This document shows, one piece after another, positions 6,852-13,750 of a stretch of DNA of 16,175 nucleotides. The stretch comes from Actinomycetes bacterium (GTDB lineage Bacteria; Actinomycetota; Thermoleophilia; BMS3ABIN01). A program made the position numbers and the translations under genes. The DNA lies in the NCBI GenBank assembly GCA_021790075.1, contig JAJYIN010000023.1, positions 1 to 16,175 on the forward strand. Direction: 5' to 3'. The first letter of the stretch is position 1. Each line of letters opens with the position of its first letter. Under the pieces are notes generated by a model. The model saw only the letters and a list, made by a program, of their open reading frames with translations. It ran no database searches and was not told where the DNA came from.

Positions 6852-7969
6852 TTACGTGATTTCCCAGCCAGCCCGAATATCTCCGCCGCGACTTTTCCGG
6901 CCCCATCGCGCTCACCCAGGGCGGCGCCGGCCCGCGCCATGGCTGCCAGCCGCTTGCGGTCGCCGAGCAGGGACGTCACCCGGTCCCGGAAAAGCGTCCC
7001 GGAAAGCTCCTCGTCCCTGACCACCTCGGCCGCGCCGGCGGCTGCCATCCACTCGGCGTTCTGGCGCTGGTGGTCGGCGGTGGCGTACGGATAAGGGACC
7101 AGCAGCGCCGGCTTGCCCAGCGCCGCCACCTCCAGGACGGAAGCCCCGGAGCGGCCCACCACCAGGTCGGCTGCCGCCATCGCCAGGGGCAGATCGTTCG
7201 TATAGTCTAGCAGATGATAATTCTCCAGGTCGGCGCCCTGCTCCCGCAGCTTCCGCTTCAGCATCCCGAAATCACGGCGGCCGCTCACATGCACCAGCTG
7301 CAGGGAAAGCGGGCCGCGGCCGAAAGCCTCGGCGCAGGCCAGATTGAGCGAACGCGCCCCCAGGCTGCCGCCGCTGACCAGCACCACCGGCGCCTCATCT
7401 CTGAGGCCGAAGGCGCGGCGGCCCGCCTCCGGCGTGGCTTCCAGCAGGTTCTTCCCCAGGGGGCGGCCGGTAAGGACATACTTGCCGCTCTCCCGTCCGG
7501 GGATGGAGAAACTAAGGCATACCCGGCCGGCGAACGGCGCCAGGAAGCGGTTGGCCAGCCCCATGTGGGAATCCAGTTCCATGATGACCACCCGCCGGCG
7601 CATTAGCGCCGCCATGAAGGCCGGCATGGCGCTGACATAACCGCCGCCGCCCACGACCACATCCGGCTGCCGGCGGCCGATGATCCTCAGGCAATCGAGG
7701 CTGCCTTTGAAAAGCGACCAGATGAAAAGGAAGATGCGGGCGGAAAACCTGCGTTCCAGTCCGCGCAGATCGGCCAGATCGAGCTCGTAACCGGCGCCGG
7801 GCACCAGTTCTTTCTCCAGCCCCCGTCTCGTTCCAATGAAGGAAACCCGCGCGCCCCTATCCGTGAGCGCGCCGGCGAGCGCCAGCGCGGGCACCAGATG
7901 ACCTGCCGTCCCGCCGGCCGCGATTACCACCTTCAATTGCCCTGAATTTTCTTTGTTCTTGAGCGGCAA
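6848..7969 (-). CDS. murG: UDP-GlcNAc:lipid I N-acetylglucosamine transferase MurG
   Basis: MurG is the peripheral membrane GT-B enzyme that converts lipid I to lipid II on the cytoplasmic face. It has 373 residues from the TTG at 7969. GGTAGH (19-24) is the lipid-side glycine loop, VSGGSLGARSLN is a second G loop, and GRSGASVLEVAALGKPALL followed by DHQRQNAEWM is the UDP-GlcNAc site. The segment usually written EQN-GLTN reads ELDSHMGLANR. The start is uncertain. TTG 7969 has GGAG five bases upstream but overlaps ftsW by 113 bases. TTG 7936, just before the conserved KVVIAAGG, would overlap by 80 bases and has a weaker site. The end overlaps murC. Confidence 0.94.
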   Translation of the reverse strand: MPLKNKENSGQLKVVIAAGGTAGHLVPALALAGALTDRGARVSFIGTRRGLEKELVPGAGYELDLADLRGLERRFSARIFLFIWSLFKGSLDCLRIIGRRQPDVVVGGGGYVSAMPAFMAALMRRRVVIMELDSHMGLANRFLAPFAGRVCLSFSIPGRESGKYVLTGRPLGKNLLEATPEAGRRAFGLRDEAPVVLVSGGSLGARSLNLACAEAFGRGPLSLQLVHVSGRRDFGMLKRKLREQGADLENYHLLDYTNDLPLAMAAADLVVGRSGASVLEVAALGKPALLVPYPYATADHQRQNAEWMAAAGAAEVVRDEELSGTLFRDRVTSLLGDRKRLAAMARAGAALGERDGAGKVAAEIFGLAGKSRK

Positions 7970-9218
7970 TTCTACTCCGGGGATTGATGGCTATGTTCAA
8001 CAGGATGCCGACACTGGCCAGTACCATGATCAGGCTGCTGCCGCCGTAACTGATGATGGGAAGCGGCACGCCCGTGAGCGGCATCATGCCCATGACGGCG
8101 CAGAAATTGATCGCCGCCTGGCCCACCATCAGCGAGGTGATGCCGGCCGCCACGAACTTCCCGAACGGCTCCCGGGTCTTGAGGGCTACCCGGAATCCGA
8201 AATAGGCAAAGGCCAGGTATAGCGCGATGACCGCCAGCACCCCGATGAGGCCCAGCTCCTCGCCGATGATGGAGAGGATCATGTCCGTATGGTTTTCCGG
8301 CAGCCAATCGTACTTCTGGATGCTGTTTCCCAGACCGACCCCGAAAAGCCCTCCCGACCCCAGCGCCACCATCGACTGGATGACCTGGTAACCGGAACCC
8401 TGGGCGTCCTTCCATGGATCAAGGAAGGCGGTGACGCGGGCCGCCTGGTGCGGGGAGACAATGATCGAGCCCGCCGCCACCAGGCCCGCGGCCAGCGCCG
8501 GCATGACCAGCTGGCGCAGCAGCACCCCGCCGATGAGGAGCATGCCCGCAATCGTGACCACGATGGTGATTGCGGTGCCCATGTCCGGCTCGACCAGCAC
8601 CAGCAGACATACCAGCATCGGCAAACCCAGCACCGGCAGCGCCAGCTTCTTGACACTGGTGAGCAGCCGCGGCCGGGCCTGCATCAATGCGGCCACATAG
8701 AGGATGACCGCCAGCTTGGCCAGCTCTGACGGCTGGAAGCTGAGCAGCCCGAAACCGATCCAGCGGCGGGCGCCCTTGGCGGCCACTCCCACGCCGGGGA
8801 GAAATACGACCAGCAGGAGACCCAGGGAAGCCACCATCAGCGCCGGGGCGAACTTTTTCAGCCGGGTGTAATCGAAGCGGGCCATGACAAACATGAGCAC
8901 CAGCCCCGCCGCGGCAAAGAGGAGCTCCCGCTTCAGGTAAAAATAACTGTCCCCGCTCTCTCCCAGATAGGAACTGGCCCAGCTGGCGCTGAAGACCATC
9001 ACCACCCCCACAGCCAGCAGGATCATCGTCAGGATCGCCAGGGCGGCGTATTCGGACGTGCCGGCGAACCGCCCGATCCGCCGGCCGGCCTTGCGCTTCC
9101 CTGTCTTGCTATTCCTTTTTCCTTTCAATCCTCTCCTCGCGCCTTTCAAAGAGCCCGGCATCGCCGGCTGCTCCGCGGGATTCGCGGCATTTCTCCCGGA
9201 ACCCTTTCTAGCCCTCAT
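7857..9218 (-). CDS. ftsW: septal peptidoglycan polymerase FtsW (SEDS family)
   Basis: FtsW is the multi-pass glycosyltransferase that polymerises lipid II at the septum together with FtsI. The 453 residues begin with a Lys/Arg/Gly-rich cytoplasmic tail of about 52 residues, followed by hydrophobic segments consistent with ten membrane helices. Typical SEDS motifs are FSASWASSYL, KGARRWIGFG, SFQPSELAKLA, WLPENHTDMILSIIGEELG (the large outer loop) and GVPLPIISYGGSSL. The final 40 residues are Arg-rich and read over the start of murG in another frame. ATG 9218 overlaps the murD stop by 11 bases but has a weak ribosome-binding site. ATG 9161 (434 residues) has GGAG nine bases upstream and is a fair alternative. 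FtsW rather than RodA is inferred from the dcw location. Confidence 0.95.
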   Translation of the reverse strand: MRARKGSGRNAANPAEQPAMPGSLKGARRGLKGKRNSKTGKRKAGRRIGRFAGTSEYAALAILTMILLAVGVVMVFSASWASSYLGESGDSYFYLKRELLFAAAGLVLMFVMARFDYTRLKKFAPALMVASLGLLLVVFLPGVGVAAKGARRWIGFGLLSFQPSELAKLAVILYVAALMQARPRLLTSVKKLALPVLGLPMLVCLLVLVEPDMGTAITIVVTIAGMLLIGGVLLRQLVMPALAAGLVAAGSIIVSPHQAARVTAFLDPWKDAQGSGYQVIQSMVALGSGGLFGVGLGNSIQKYDWLPENHTDMILSIIGEELGLIGVLAVIALYLAFAYFGFRVALKTREPFGKFVAAGITSLMVGQAAINFCAVMGMMPLTGVPLPIISYGGSSLIMVLASVGILLNIAINPRSRIAAQEQRKFRAIEGGNRGRRDGRSSGARAGARRRAHG

Positions 9219-10851
9219 CCCGCGTCATGCCGCTTACCAGGGAGATGAAATGCTCTCCCCGCTCTTCGTAATTCTCGTACTGGTCGAAACTGGCGCAGGC
9301 CGGAGCCAGTAGCACCACGTCACCCGGATGGGCGTTGCTCCGGGCCATCCGCACCGCTTCTTCCAGGCGGCCCGCCATCACATAGCCGGCGCCCGCGGCT
9401 TCCATGCTGGAGGCTATCTGGCCGGACGCCTCGCCGATCAGGAGGACCTCCCTGACCTTGCCTGCTGCCGCCGCCCGCGCCAGCGGATCAAAGGAGCATC
9501 CCTTGAGGCTGCCGCCCAGGATCAGGTGGACACCGCCATCAAAGGCAGTGAGCGCCTTGAGCGCCGCATCGACATTGGTCGCCTTGGAGTCGTTGACGTA
9601 AGTGACCCCGTCAATCACCGCCACCTCCTGCAACCGGTGGCGCACCCCGGGAAATCCTGTCAGTCCGGCGGCGACTTCCTGCGGCGACAGTCCCAGCGCC
9701 AGGCATACCGCCGTGGCCGCCAGGGAGTTCTCCAGGTTGTGCTCACCCTTGAGGCCCGCCTCGGCCCAGGCGACGACTTCCTGTGAATCTTCGCCGGTCC
9801 CGGCGGCTTTCCTGCCATCTTTTCCGCTATTCTCAATTGATACTCCAGACTTTTCCAGCAGTCTATTCCTAAGGTTTAGGGTTAGTCTTACCAGACCGGC
9901 TGTATCTGCACGTATGAATCCTTCCTGGAAATAGACATATGGCGCCACCTCCGGCGCCTCGCTATCGCTCCCCTCACCGTCGCTGCCCCCTCTGCCGCTG
10001 CCGGCGCTGCCCTCACCCGCAATGGCGTTGCCCTTATCGGCGCTGCTCTCAATGGCCTTTTTGGTATCCTCGGCGCTGCTTTCCCCGGCGCCACCGCTCA
10101 TCTGCCTGTGGCTGAACCATACGCGGCGGGCGCCGTCGGCGATCACAGCCACGGCCACGGCCGGATCGTCCAGGTTAAGAACCGCCAGGTCATCCATCCA
10201 CTGGTTGCGGAAAATGCCAAGCTTGGCGGAGTAATAATGGGCCTGTGAGGAATGGCGGTCCAGGTGGTCATCACTCAGATTGAGAAGCACGGCGATATCG
10301 GGCCTGAACTCGACGCTGTCCTCCAGCTGGAAACTGGAGAGCTCCACTACCAGGATGTCCTCGCCACCGGCCACCCCCACCAGGGTGGAAAGAGCCGTGC
10401 CCACGTTGCCCGCCACCCGGCTCGGCCGTCCGGCGTTTCTGAGGATATGGCCGATCAGCTCGGCGGTGGTGGTCTTGCCGTTGGTGCCGGTGACGCCCAC
10501 GAGGACGTTGTCCAGGAAGCGCGAGGCGAATTCGACCTCTCCCCAGACGGGGATGCCCCGCGCCCGGGCTTCCTGGATGAGTGGGATCTCCCCGGGCACG
10601 CCCGGACTCTTGACTACCAGGCCGCAGCCGTCCAGGAGGGCGGCGTCATCCCGTCCCAGCGCCACCTCGATGCCCGCCTGTGCGAGCTCGGCCTGCTCGG
10701 CGGCAGTGAGGGCTGCGGCGTCCTGGTCGGAAACCGTCACCCCCACCTGAGGCAGCACCCGCCGCGCCGCGCCGGCGCAAGCCTGGCCCGAGCGGGCCGC
10801 GCCGATGATCAGCAGGCGGCCGATCTCACCAAGTTCGGAAACACCCCTCAT
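9208..10851 (-). CDS. murD: UDP-N-acetylmuramoylalanine--D-glutamate ligase MurD, enlarged
   Basis: MurD adds D-glutamate to UDP-MurNAc-L-Ala. Motifs are LLIIGAARSGQA (13-24), SPGVPGEIP, P-loop GVTGTNGKTTTAE (119-131), VELSSFQLE, NLSDDHLDRH (191-200), the AKLGIFRNQ segment with the carbamylated-lysine position, GLKGEHNLEN and VTYVNDSKATN. The protein is 547 residues against about 450 in the family. The excess is two low-complexity inserts in the central domain, near residues 251-302 (Ser/Gly/Glu/Asp-rich) and 326-362. Both fall between conserved strands and leave all motifs intact. The ATG lies nine bases after mraY with GGTGG just upstream, and the stop overlaps ftsW. The identity is secure; the inserts are the odd feature. 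Confidence 0.96.
   Translation of the reverse strand: MRGVSELGEIGRLLIIGAARSGQACAGAARRVLPQVGVTVSDQDAAALTAAEQAELAQAGIEVALGRDDAALLDGCGLVVKSPGVPGEIPLIQEARARGIPVWGEVEFASRFLDNVLVGVTGTNGKTTTAELIGHILRNAGRPSRVAGNVGTALSTLVGVAGGEDILVVELSSFQLEDSVEFRPDIAVLLNLSDDHLDRHSSQAHYYSAKLGIFRNQWMDDLAVLNLDDPAVAVAVIADGARRVWFSHRQMSGGAGESSAEDTKKAIESSADKGNAIAGEGSAGSGRGGSDGEGSDSEAPEVAPYVYFQEGFIRADTAGLVRLTLNLRNRLLEKSGVSIENSGKDGRKAAGTGEDSQEVVAWAEAGLKGEHNLENSLAATAVCLALGLSPQEVAAGLTGFPGVRHRLQEVAVIDGVTYVNDSKATNVDAALKALTAFDGGVHLILGGSLKGCSFDPLARAAAAGKVREVLLIGEASGQIASSMEAAGAGYVMAGRLEEAVRMARSNAHPGDVVLLAPACASFDQYENYEERGEHFISLVSGMTRDEG
9766..10101 (-). repeat. low-complexity insertions within murD
   Basis: Two stretches encode residues about 251-302 and 326-362 of MurD and have no counterpart in typical MurD. 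The first is Ser/Gly/Glu/Asp-rich with repeated SSA(E/D) and GS/GE steps, mirrored in DNA by recurring GGCGCTGC-type words on the plus strand. The second contains NSGKDGRKAAGTGEDS. The conserved APYVYFQEGFIRA strand lies between them. Confidence 0.65.
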
Positions 10852-10860
10852 TTGCCACCG

Positions 10861-11832
10861 TCACTTTCCTGTAGACAGGTAGAAAAGGGTAAAGCCGGTA
10901 GAGGCGAAGATGGCGGCCACGATCCAGAACCGCATGATGATCTTCGTCTCCGACCAGGCCATCAGCTCGAAATGGTGATGGATTGGCGTCATCAGGAAAA
11001 CCCGCTTCCCGGTCGTCTTGAAACTGATCACCTGGATGACGACGGAAACAGCCTCGGCCACGAAGATGGCCCCGATGATGAGCAGCAGTATTTCCGTCTG
11101 GGTCAGCACGGCCATGGCGGCGATGGCCCCGCCCAGCGCCAGCGACCCTGTATCCCCCATGAATATCTCCGCCGGGAACGAGTTAAACCACAGGAAGCCG
11201 ACGCAGGCGCCACCGATGCAGGCGGCCAGGATGCCCAGGTCGGCCTGGTGCGTCAGAAACGCGATGGTCATGTAAGCGAGGGCGGTAATCGCCACCGACC
11301 CGGCCGCCAGGCCGTCCAGTCCGTCGGTGAGGTTGACCGCGTTGGAGAAGCCTGCCAGCCACAGAAAGATGATGAAATAGTAGGCGATGCCGACGTTGAG
11401 CACCAGGTCGGACATGGGGATGTGCAGCGTCTCACTAAGGCCGCCGTAACGCACCGCGATCAGGCCGACGATGACCGCGATCCCCAGCTGCAGCCCCAGC
11501 TTGCCGCGGGCACGCAGCCCCAGGGAGCGCTTCATCTTGATCTTGGCGACGTCGTCGGCAAAGCCGATGGCGCCGCATCCGATGATGGTTAGCACCACCA
11601 GCAGGCTCCTGACGCTCCACTCGCTGAGGATGAGGAACGGCACCAGGATGCCGATGATGATCAGCAGCCCGCCGAGCGTGGGGATGCCCGACTTGGTCTT
11701 CAGGTGCTCGGACGGCCCCTCCTCACGCACCTGCTGGCCAAACTCGTTTTTTTTGACATAGTGGATGAATTTAGGGCCTAGAAAGAGGGTAATCAGCATC
11801 GATGCGAGCCCGGCGGCCAGTAGCTGGAACAT
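10861..11832 (-). CDS. mraY: phospho-N-acetylmuramoyl-pentapeptide transferase MraY
   Basis: MraY is the polytopic membrane enzyme that transfers phospho-MurNAc-pentapeptide to undecaprenyl phosphate to give lipid I. The 323 residues contain the family signatures in order: PTLGGLLI (51-58), the Asp pair in FADDVAK (93-94), NLTDGLDGLAAG (167-178), AEIFMGDTGSLALGG (221-235) and PIHHHFEL (283-290), between about ten hydrophobic helices. The length is typical. The ATG lies three bases after the murF stop, so translation is likely coupled. It is followed closely by murD. Confidence 0.97.
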   Translation of the reverse strand: MFQLLAAGLASMLITLFLGPKFIHYVKKNEFGQQVREEGPSEHLKTKSGIPTLGGLLIIIGILVPFLILSEWSVRSLLVVLTIIGCGAIGFADDVAKIKMKRSLGLRARGKLGLQLGIAVIVGLIAVRYGGLSETLHIPMSDLVLNVGIAYYFIIFLWLAGFSNAVNLTDGLDGLAAGSVAITALAYMTIAFLTHQADLGILAACIGGACVGFLWFNSFPAEIFMGDTGSLALGGAIAAMAVLTQTEILLLIIGAIFVAEAVSVVIQVISFKTTGKRVFLMTPIHHHFELMAWSETKIIMRFWIVAAIFASTGFTLFYLSTGK

Positions 11833-11835
11833 TTT

Positions 11836-13344
11836 CTAGAGGTTCTCAGCCAGGAAATCCGGGCCGGAAACCGCGGCGGCGCCGCCGGACGTGCCCGCCG
11901 CCCCGGCCATCAGCGCCTCGCTGAGCTGCTCCAGCTTCATGAACCGGGAAGCCTTGACCAGCACCACGTCATCCTGCTGGATCAATGACGGGATCGCCGC
12001 CAGCGCCGCCTGCCTGTCGGTGAAGTGATGGTATTCGCGGCCGTTTCCGGCTTTGCGGGCGCCTTCCACGTAGCCGGCGGCCAGCTCGCCTACGGCTATC
12101 AGGCAGTCGACGTTAAGGCCGGAAACGGCGCTGCCGACCTCGAGATGCCAGTCCGGAGAATCCGGCCCCAGCTCGCCCATGTCGCCTAGAACCGCCACCG
12201 TCCGGCGGCCCCGGCCCACGGCCTTCAGATATTCAAGTGACGAACGCATGGAGAGCGGATTGGCGTTGTAACAGTCATTGAGCAGGGTGCCGCCACCCGG
12301 AAGAGCGACCAGCTCGCCCCGCATGGCCGGCAGGTTGAGCCGTCCGGCTACCTCTACCACTGGCGCCAGCGGCAGGCCCACGAACTGGTAAGCTGCGATG
12401 GCCGCCATGGCGTTGAGCAGGTGATGGCGGGCAGCAAAATTAAAACAGATGTCAACTTCCTCACCCAGGCAGGAGAGCGTGCAGGACAGGCGGCCGTCCT
12501 CGAGCCGCTCGTGGTCCACGGTGTGCACATCGGCGGCCGGGTCGAAGCCAAAGGTGATTACCAGCGCCTCCAGGCCGGAGACGTACGGCTCCAGCAACTG
12601 CTCTCCATACGGCGCCACCAGGGCGCCGCTGGCGGGCAGGCGCTGGGCGATTTGGGACTTGCCCCGGGCGATGTTCTCGAGGCTGCCGGAATATTCCAGG
12701 TGCGCCGGCCCGATGTTGGTGATGATGGCGATCTGGGGAGCGGCGATCTGGCACAGCTCACTGATCTCCCCGGGCGCCTGCATCCCCATCTCCACTACCG
12801 CCACTTCGGTTTCCGGAGTGATGGCCAGCAGGGTGAGCGGCACGCCGACCTCATTGTTGAAACTGGCCCGGCTGGCTACTGCCGGCAGCTGCTTCTCGAG
12901 CAGGCTGAAGAGGATATCCTTGGTGGAGGTCTTGCCGGTGCTGCCGGTAATGGCAATTACCGCAGCCTCGCTGCGGGAAGCCACCAGGGAGGCGATCTGC
13001 TTGAGGGCCTGCCCGGCATCGGCTACCGAAATGACAACAGTGTCCGGGTCCTGACTGCCGCCCGGCTGAAAACCGGCGGCCAGACGGCGGGCGGCTCCCG
13101 CTTCGGCCACTACGCCCATGGCCCCCTTGGCCAGGGCATCGGGCGCGAAATCACCGCCGTCGAAGTTCTCTCCCCTGAGGGCAACGAACAGGCTGCTCTC
13201 CAGATTGACCCTCGTGTCAGTAGACACGGAAGTCACCGGCGCCAATTGCGGGCCGGTGAGCAGCTCTCCCGCGCAGGCCCCACAAATCTCTTGTGCGGTT
13301 ATGGTTATCACTTCATTGGCTGTTTTTAAGCTGGAAACGGACAT
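11836..13344 (-). CDS. murF: UDP-MurNAc-tripeptide--D-alanyl-D-alanine ligase MurF
   Basis: MurF adds D-Ala-D-Ala to the UDP-MurNAc-tripeptide, the last soluble step. The protein is 502 residues. SVSTDTRV and LFVALRGENFDGGDF (39-66) form the N-terminal substrate domain, ITGSTGKTSTKD (132-143) the P-loop, FNNEVGVPLTLL and NIGPAHLEYSGS the central domain, and LNDCYNANPLSMRSSLE with LGDMGELG the C-terminal part. These distinguish it from MurE. An Ala/Gly-rich tail of about 20 residues ends the protein. The ATG has AGGAG three bases upstream. Its substrate requires MurE, whose gene is not in its usual place just before murF. A promoter in the upstream gap could start a murF-to-ftsZ transcript. 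Confidence 0.95.
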   Translation of the reverse strand: MSVSSLKTANEVITITAQEICGACAGELLTGPQLAPVTSVSTDTRVNLESSLFVALRGENFDGGDFAPDALAKGAMGVVAEAGAARRLAAGFQPGGSQDPDTVVISVADAGQALKQIASLVASRSEAAVIAITGSTGKTSTKDILFSLLEKQLPAVASRASFNNEVGVPLTLLAITPETEVAVVEMGMQAPGEISELCQIAAPQIAIITNIGPAHLEYSGSLENIARGKSQIAQRLPASGALVAPYGEQLLEPYVSGLEALVITFGFDPAADVHTVDHERLEDGRLSCTLSCLGEEVDICFNFAARHHLLNAMAAIAAYQFVGLPLAPVVEVAGRLNLPAMRGELVALPGGGTLLNDCYNANPLSMRSSLEYLKAVGRGRRTVAVLGDMGELGPDSPDWHLEVGSAVSGLNVDCLIAVGELAAGYVEGARKAGNGREYHHFTDRQAALAAIPSLIQQDDVVLVKASRFMKLEQLSEALMAGAAGTSGGAAAVSGPDFLAENL

Positions 13345-13362
13345 CCGCTCCTGACTGTCATC

Positions 13363-13632
13363 TCATCCATGAAAAGACGACCGGTACCCGCATACGGGAG
13401 TGGCCGATGTTCTCATTCCTTTTTCCCCTGAAAGCCCTAACGCACACTTTTCGCCGGCCCCGGGAATCCGGGTCACCGTCGAGCCCAGGGACGTGGCCGG
13501 AATCCGCGCCTGGCGATCTATGGACACCGACCAGGAAAAGGACGTCCGGGGACATGCTCTTGAAATATGGGGATGGTAGACTGCGGTGGCCAGCAGGCCG
13601 TCGAGAAGGGTGAAGTAATAAGCCGCCTTCAT
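13363..13632 (-). CDS. hypothetical 89-residue ORF in the murE slot
   Basis: This open frame starts at ATG 13632 and ends 18 bases before murF. The product begins MKAAYYFTLLDGLLATAV and ends GYRSSFHG; I recognise no domain, signal peptide or membrane helix. There is no Shine-Dalgarno (ACGTTCCG precedes the ATG). The ATG lies only about nine bases after a good -10 element, so if translated it would be nearly leaderless. Codon use looks gene-like for roughly the first 22 codons, then becomes poor while another frame improves. It could be a leader peptide, a decayed gene or chance. Confidence 0.25.
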   Translation of the reverse strand: MKAAYYFTLLDGLLATAVYHPHISRACPRTSFSWSVSIDRQARIPATSLGSTVTRIPGAGEKCALGLSGEKGMRTSATPVCGYRSSFHG

Positions 13633-13641
13633 CGGAACGTT

Positions 13642-13670
13642 ATTCTACACGATAGAGGCCAAAATGACAT
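13642..13670 (-). promoter_or_regulatory. sigma70-like promoter upstream of murF
   Basis: On the minus strand ATGTCA (13670-13665, four of six matches to TTGACA) is separated by exactly 17 bases from TAGAAT (13647-13642, five of six matches to TATAAT). Transcription would start near 13635, reading toward murF. In this GC-rich window such a match is uncommon, and it lies in the only long intergenic gap, which supports a second promoter for murF through ftsZ. Confidence 0.6.
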
Positions 13671-13688
13671 CCCCGCCGGGCTGCCTGC

Positions 13689-13710
13689 GGCCGGCGCTGC
13701 CGCGCCGGCC
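13689..13710 (-). other. GC-rich hairpin downstream of ftsI
   Basis: A perfect 9-bp inverted repeat (GGCCGGCGC with GCGCCGGCC, four-base loop) lies about 40 bases after the ftsI stop. No T-tract follows directly; ATTTT comes only about 20 bases later. It may stabilise the 3' end or act as a weak or factor-assisted terminator, but it is not a standard intrinsic terminator. Confidence 0.5.
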
Positions 13711-13750
13711 CCTCGGGAGCGTTCCCCGCCCGGTTTCCGGCCGCCGCTTC

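Larger units (their letters stand above)
13345..13750. other. 406-bp gap between ftsI and murF, at the usual murE position
   Basis: No recognisable gene lies here, although murE is normal at this position. From the ftsI side the minus strand holds a GC-rich segment with a 9-bp-stem hairpin (13689-13710), a sigma70-like promoter (13642-13670), an 89-codon open frame (13363-13632), and a weak 4-bp hairpin (CCCG-TATG-CGGG, 13388-13399) before murF. An overlapping minus-strand frame around 13575-13450 has more G/C at third positions than the 89-codon frame, so coding traces may shift frame. Confidence 0.8.

Noticed and set aside
5763..7094. 443-codon open frame on the plus strand antisense to murC and murG
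   Set aside because: It is a shadow of murC and the end of murG, with no recognisable motif and no convincing ribosome-binding site.
7857..7969. Frameshift error joining or truncating ftsW and murG
   Set aside because: Both proteins keep all conserved motifs in their own frames; a variable FtsW tail is enough to explain the overlap. Kept as a finding, not as a pseudogene.
10252..11592. Long open frame on the plus strand antisense to murD and mraY
   Set aside because: The minus strand has unmistakable MurD and MraY motifs across the same bases. The plus-strand product is low-complexity His/Gln/Asp-rich and resembles no family. GC-rich genes often produce such shadows.
13388..13399. CCCG-TATG-CGGG hairpin before murF as a terminator
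   Set aside because: The stem is only 4 bp and no T-tract follows directly; termination here would silence murF.
13450..13632. Possible murE N-terminal remnant (frames reading LLDGLLATAV and then SMSPDVLFLVG)
   Set aside because: The likeness to MurE's PGDLFVA...DGHDF region is vague, needs a frame shift, and lacks the DSR and P-loop motifs; I cannot support it by eye.
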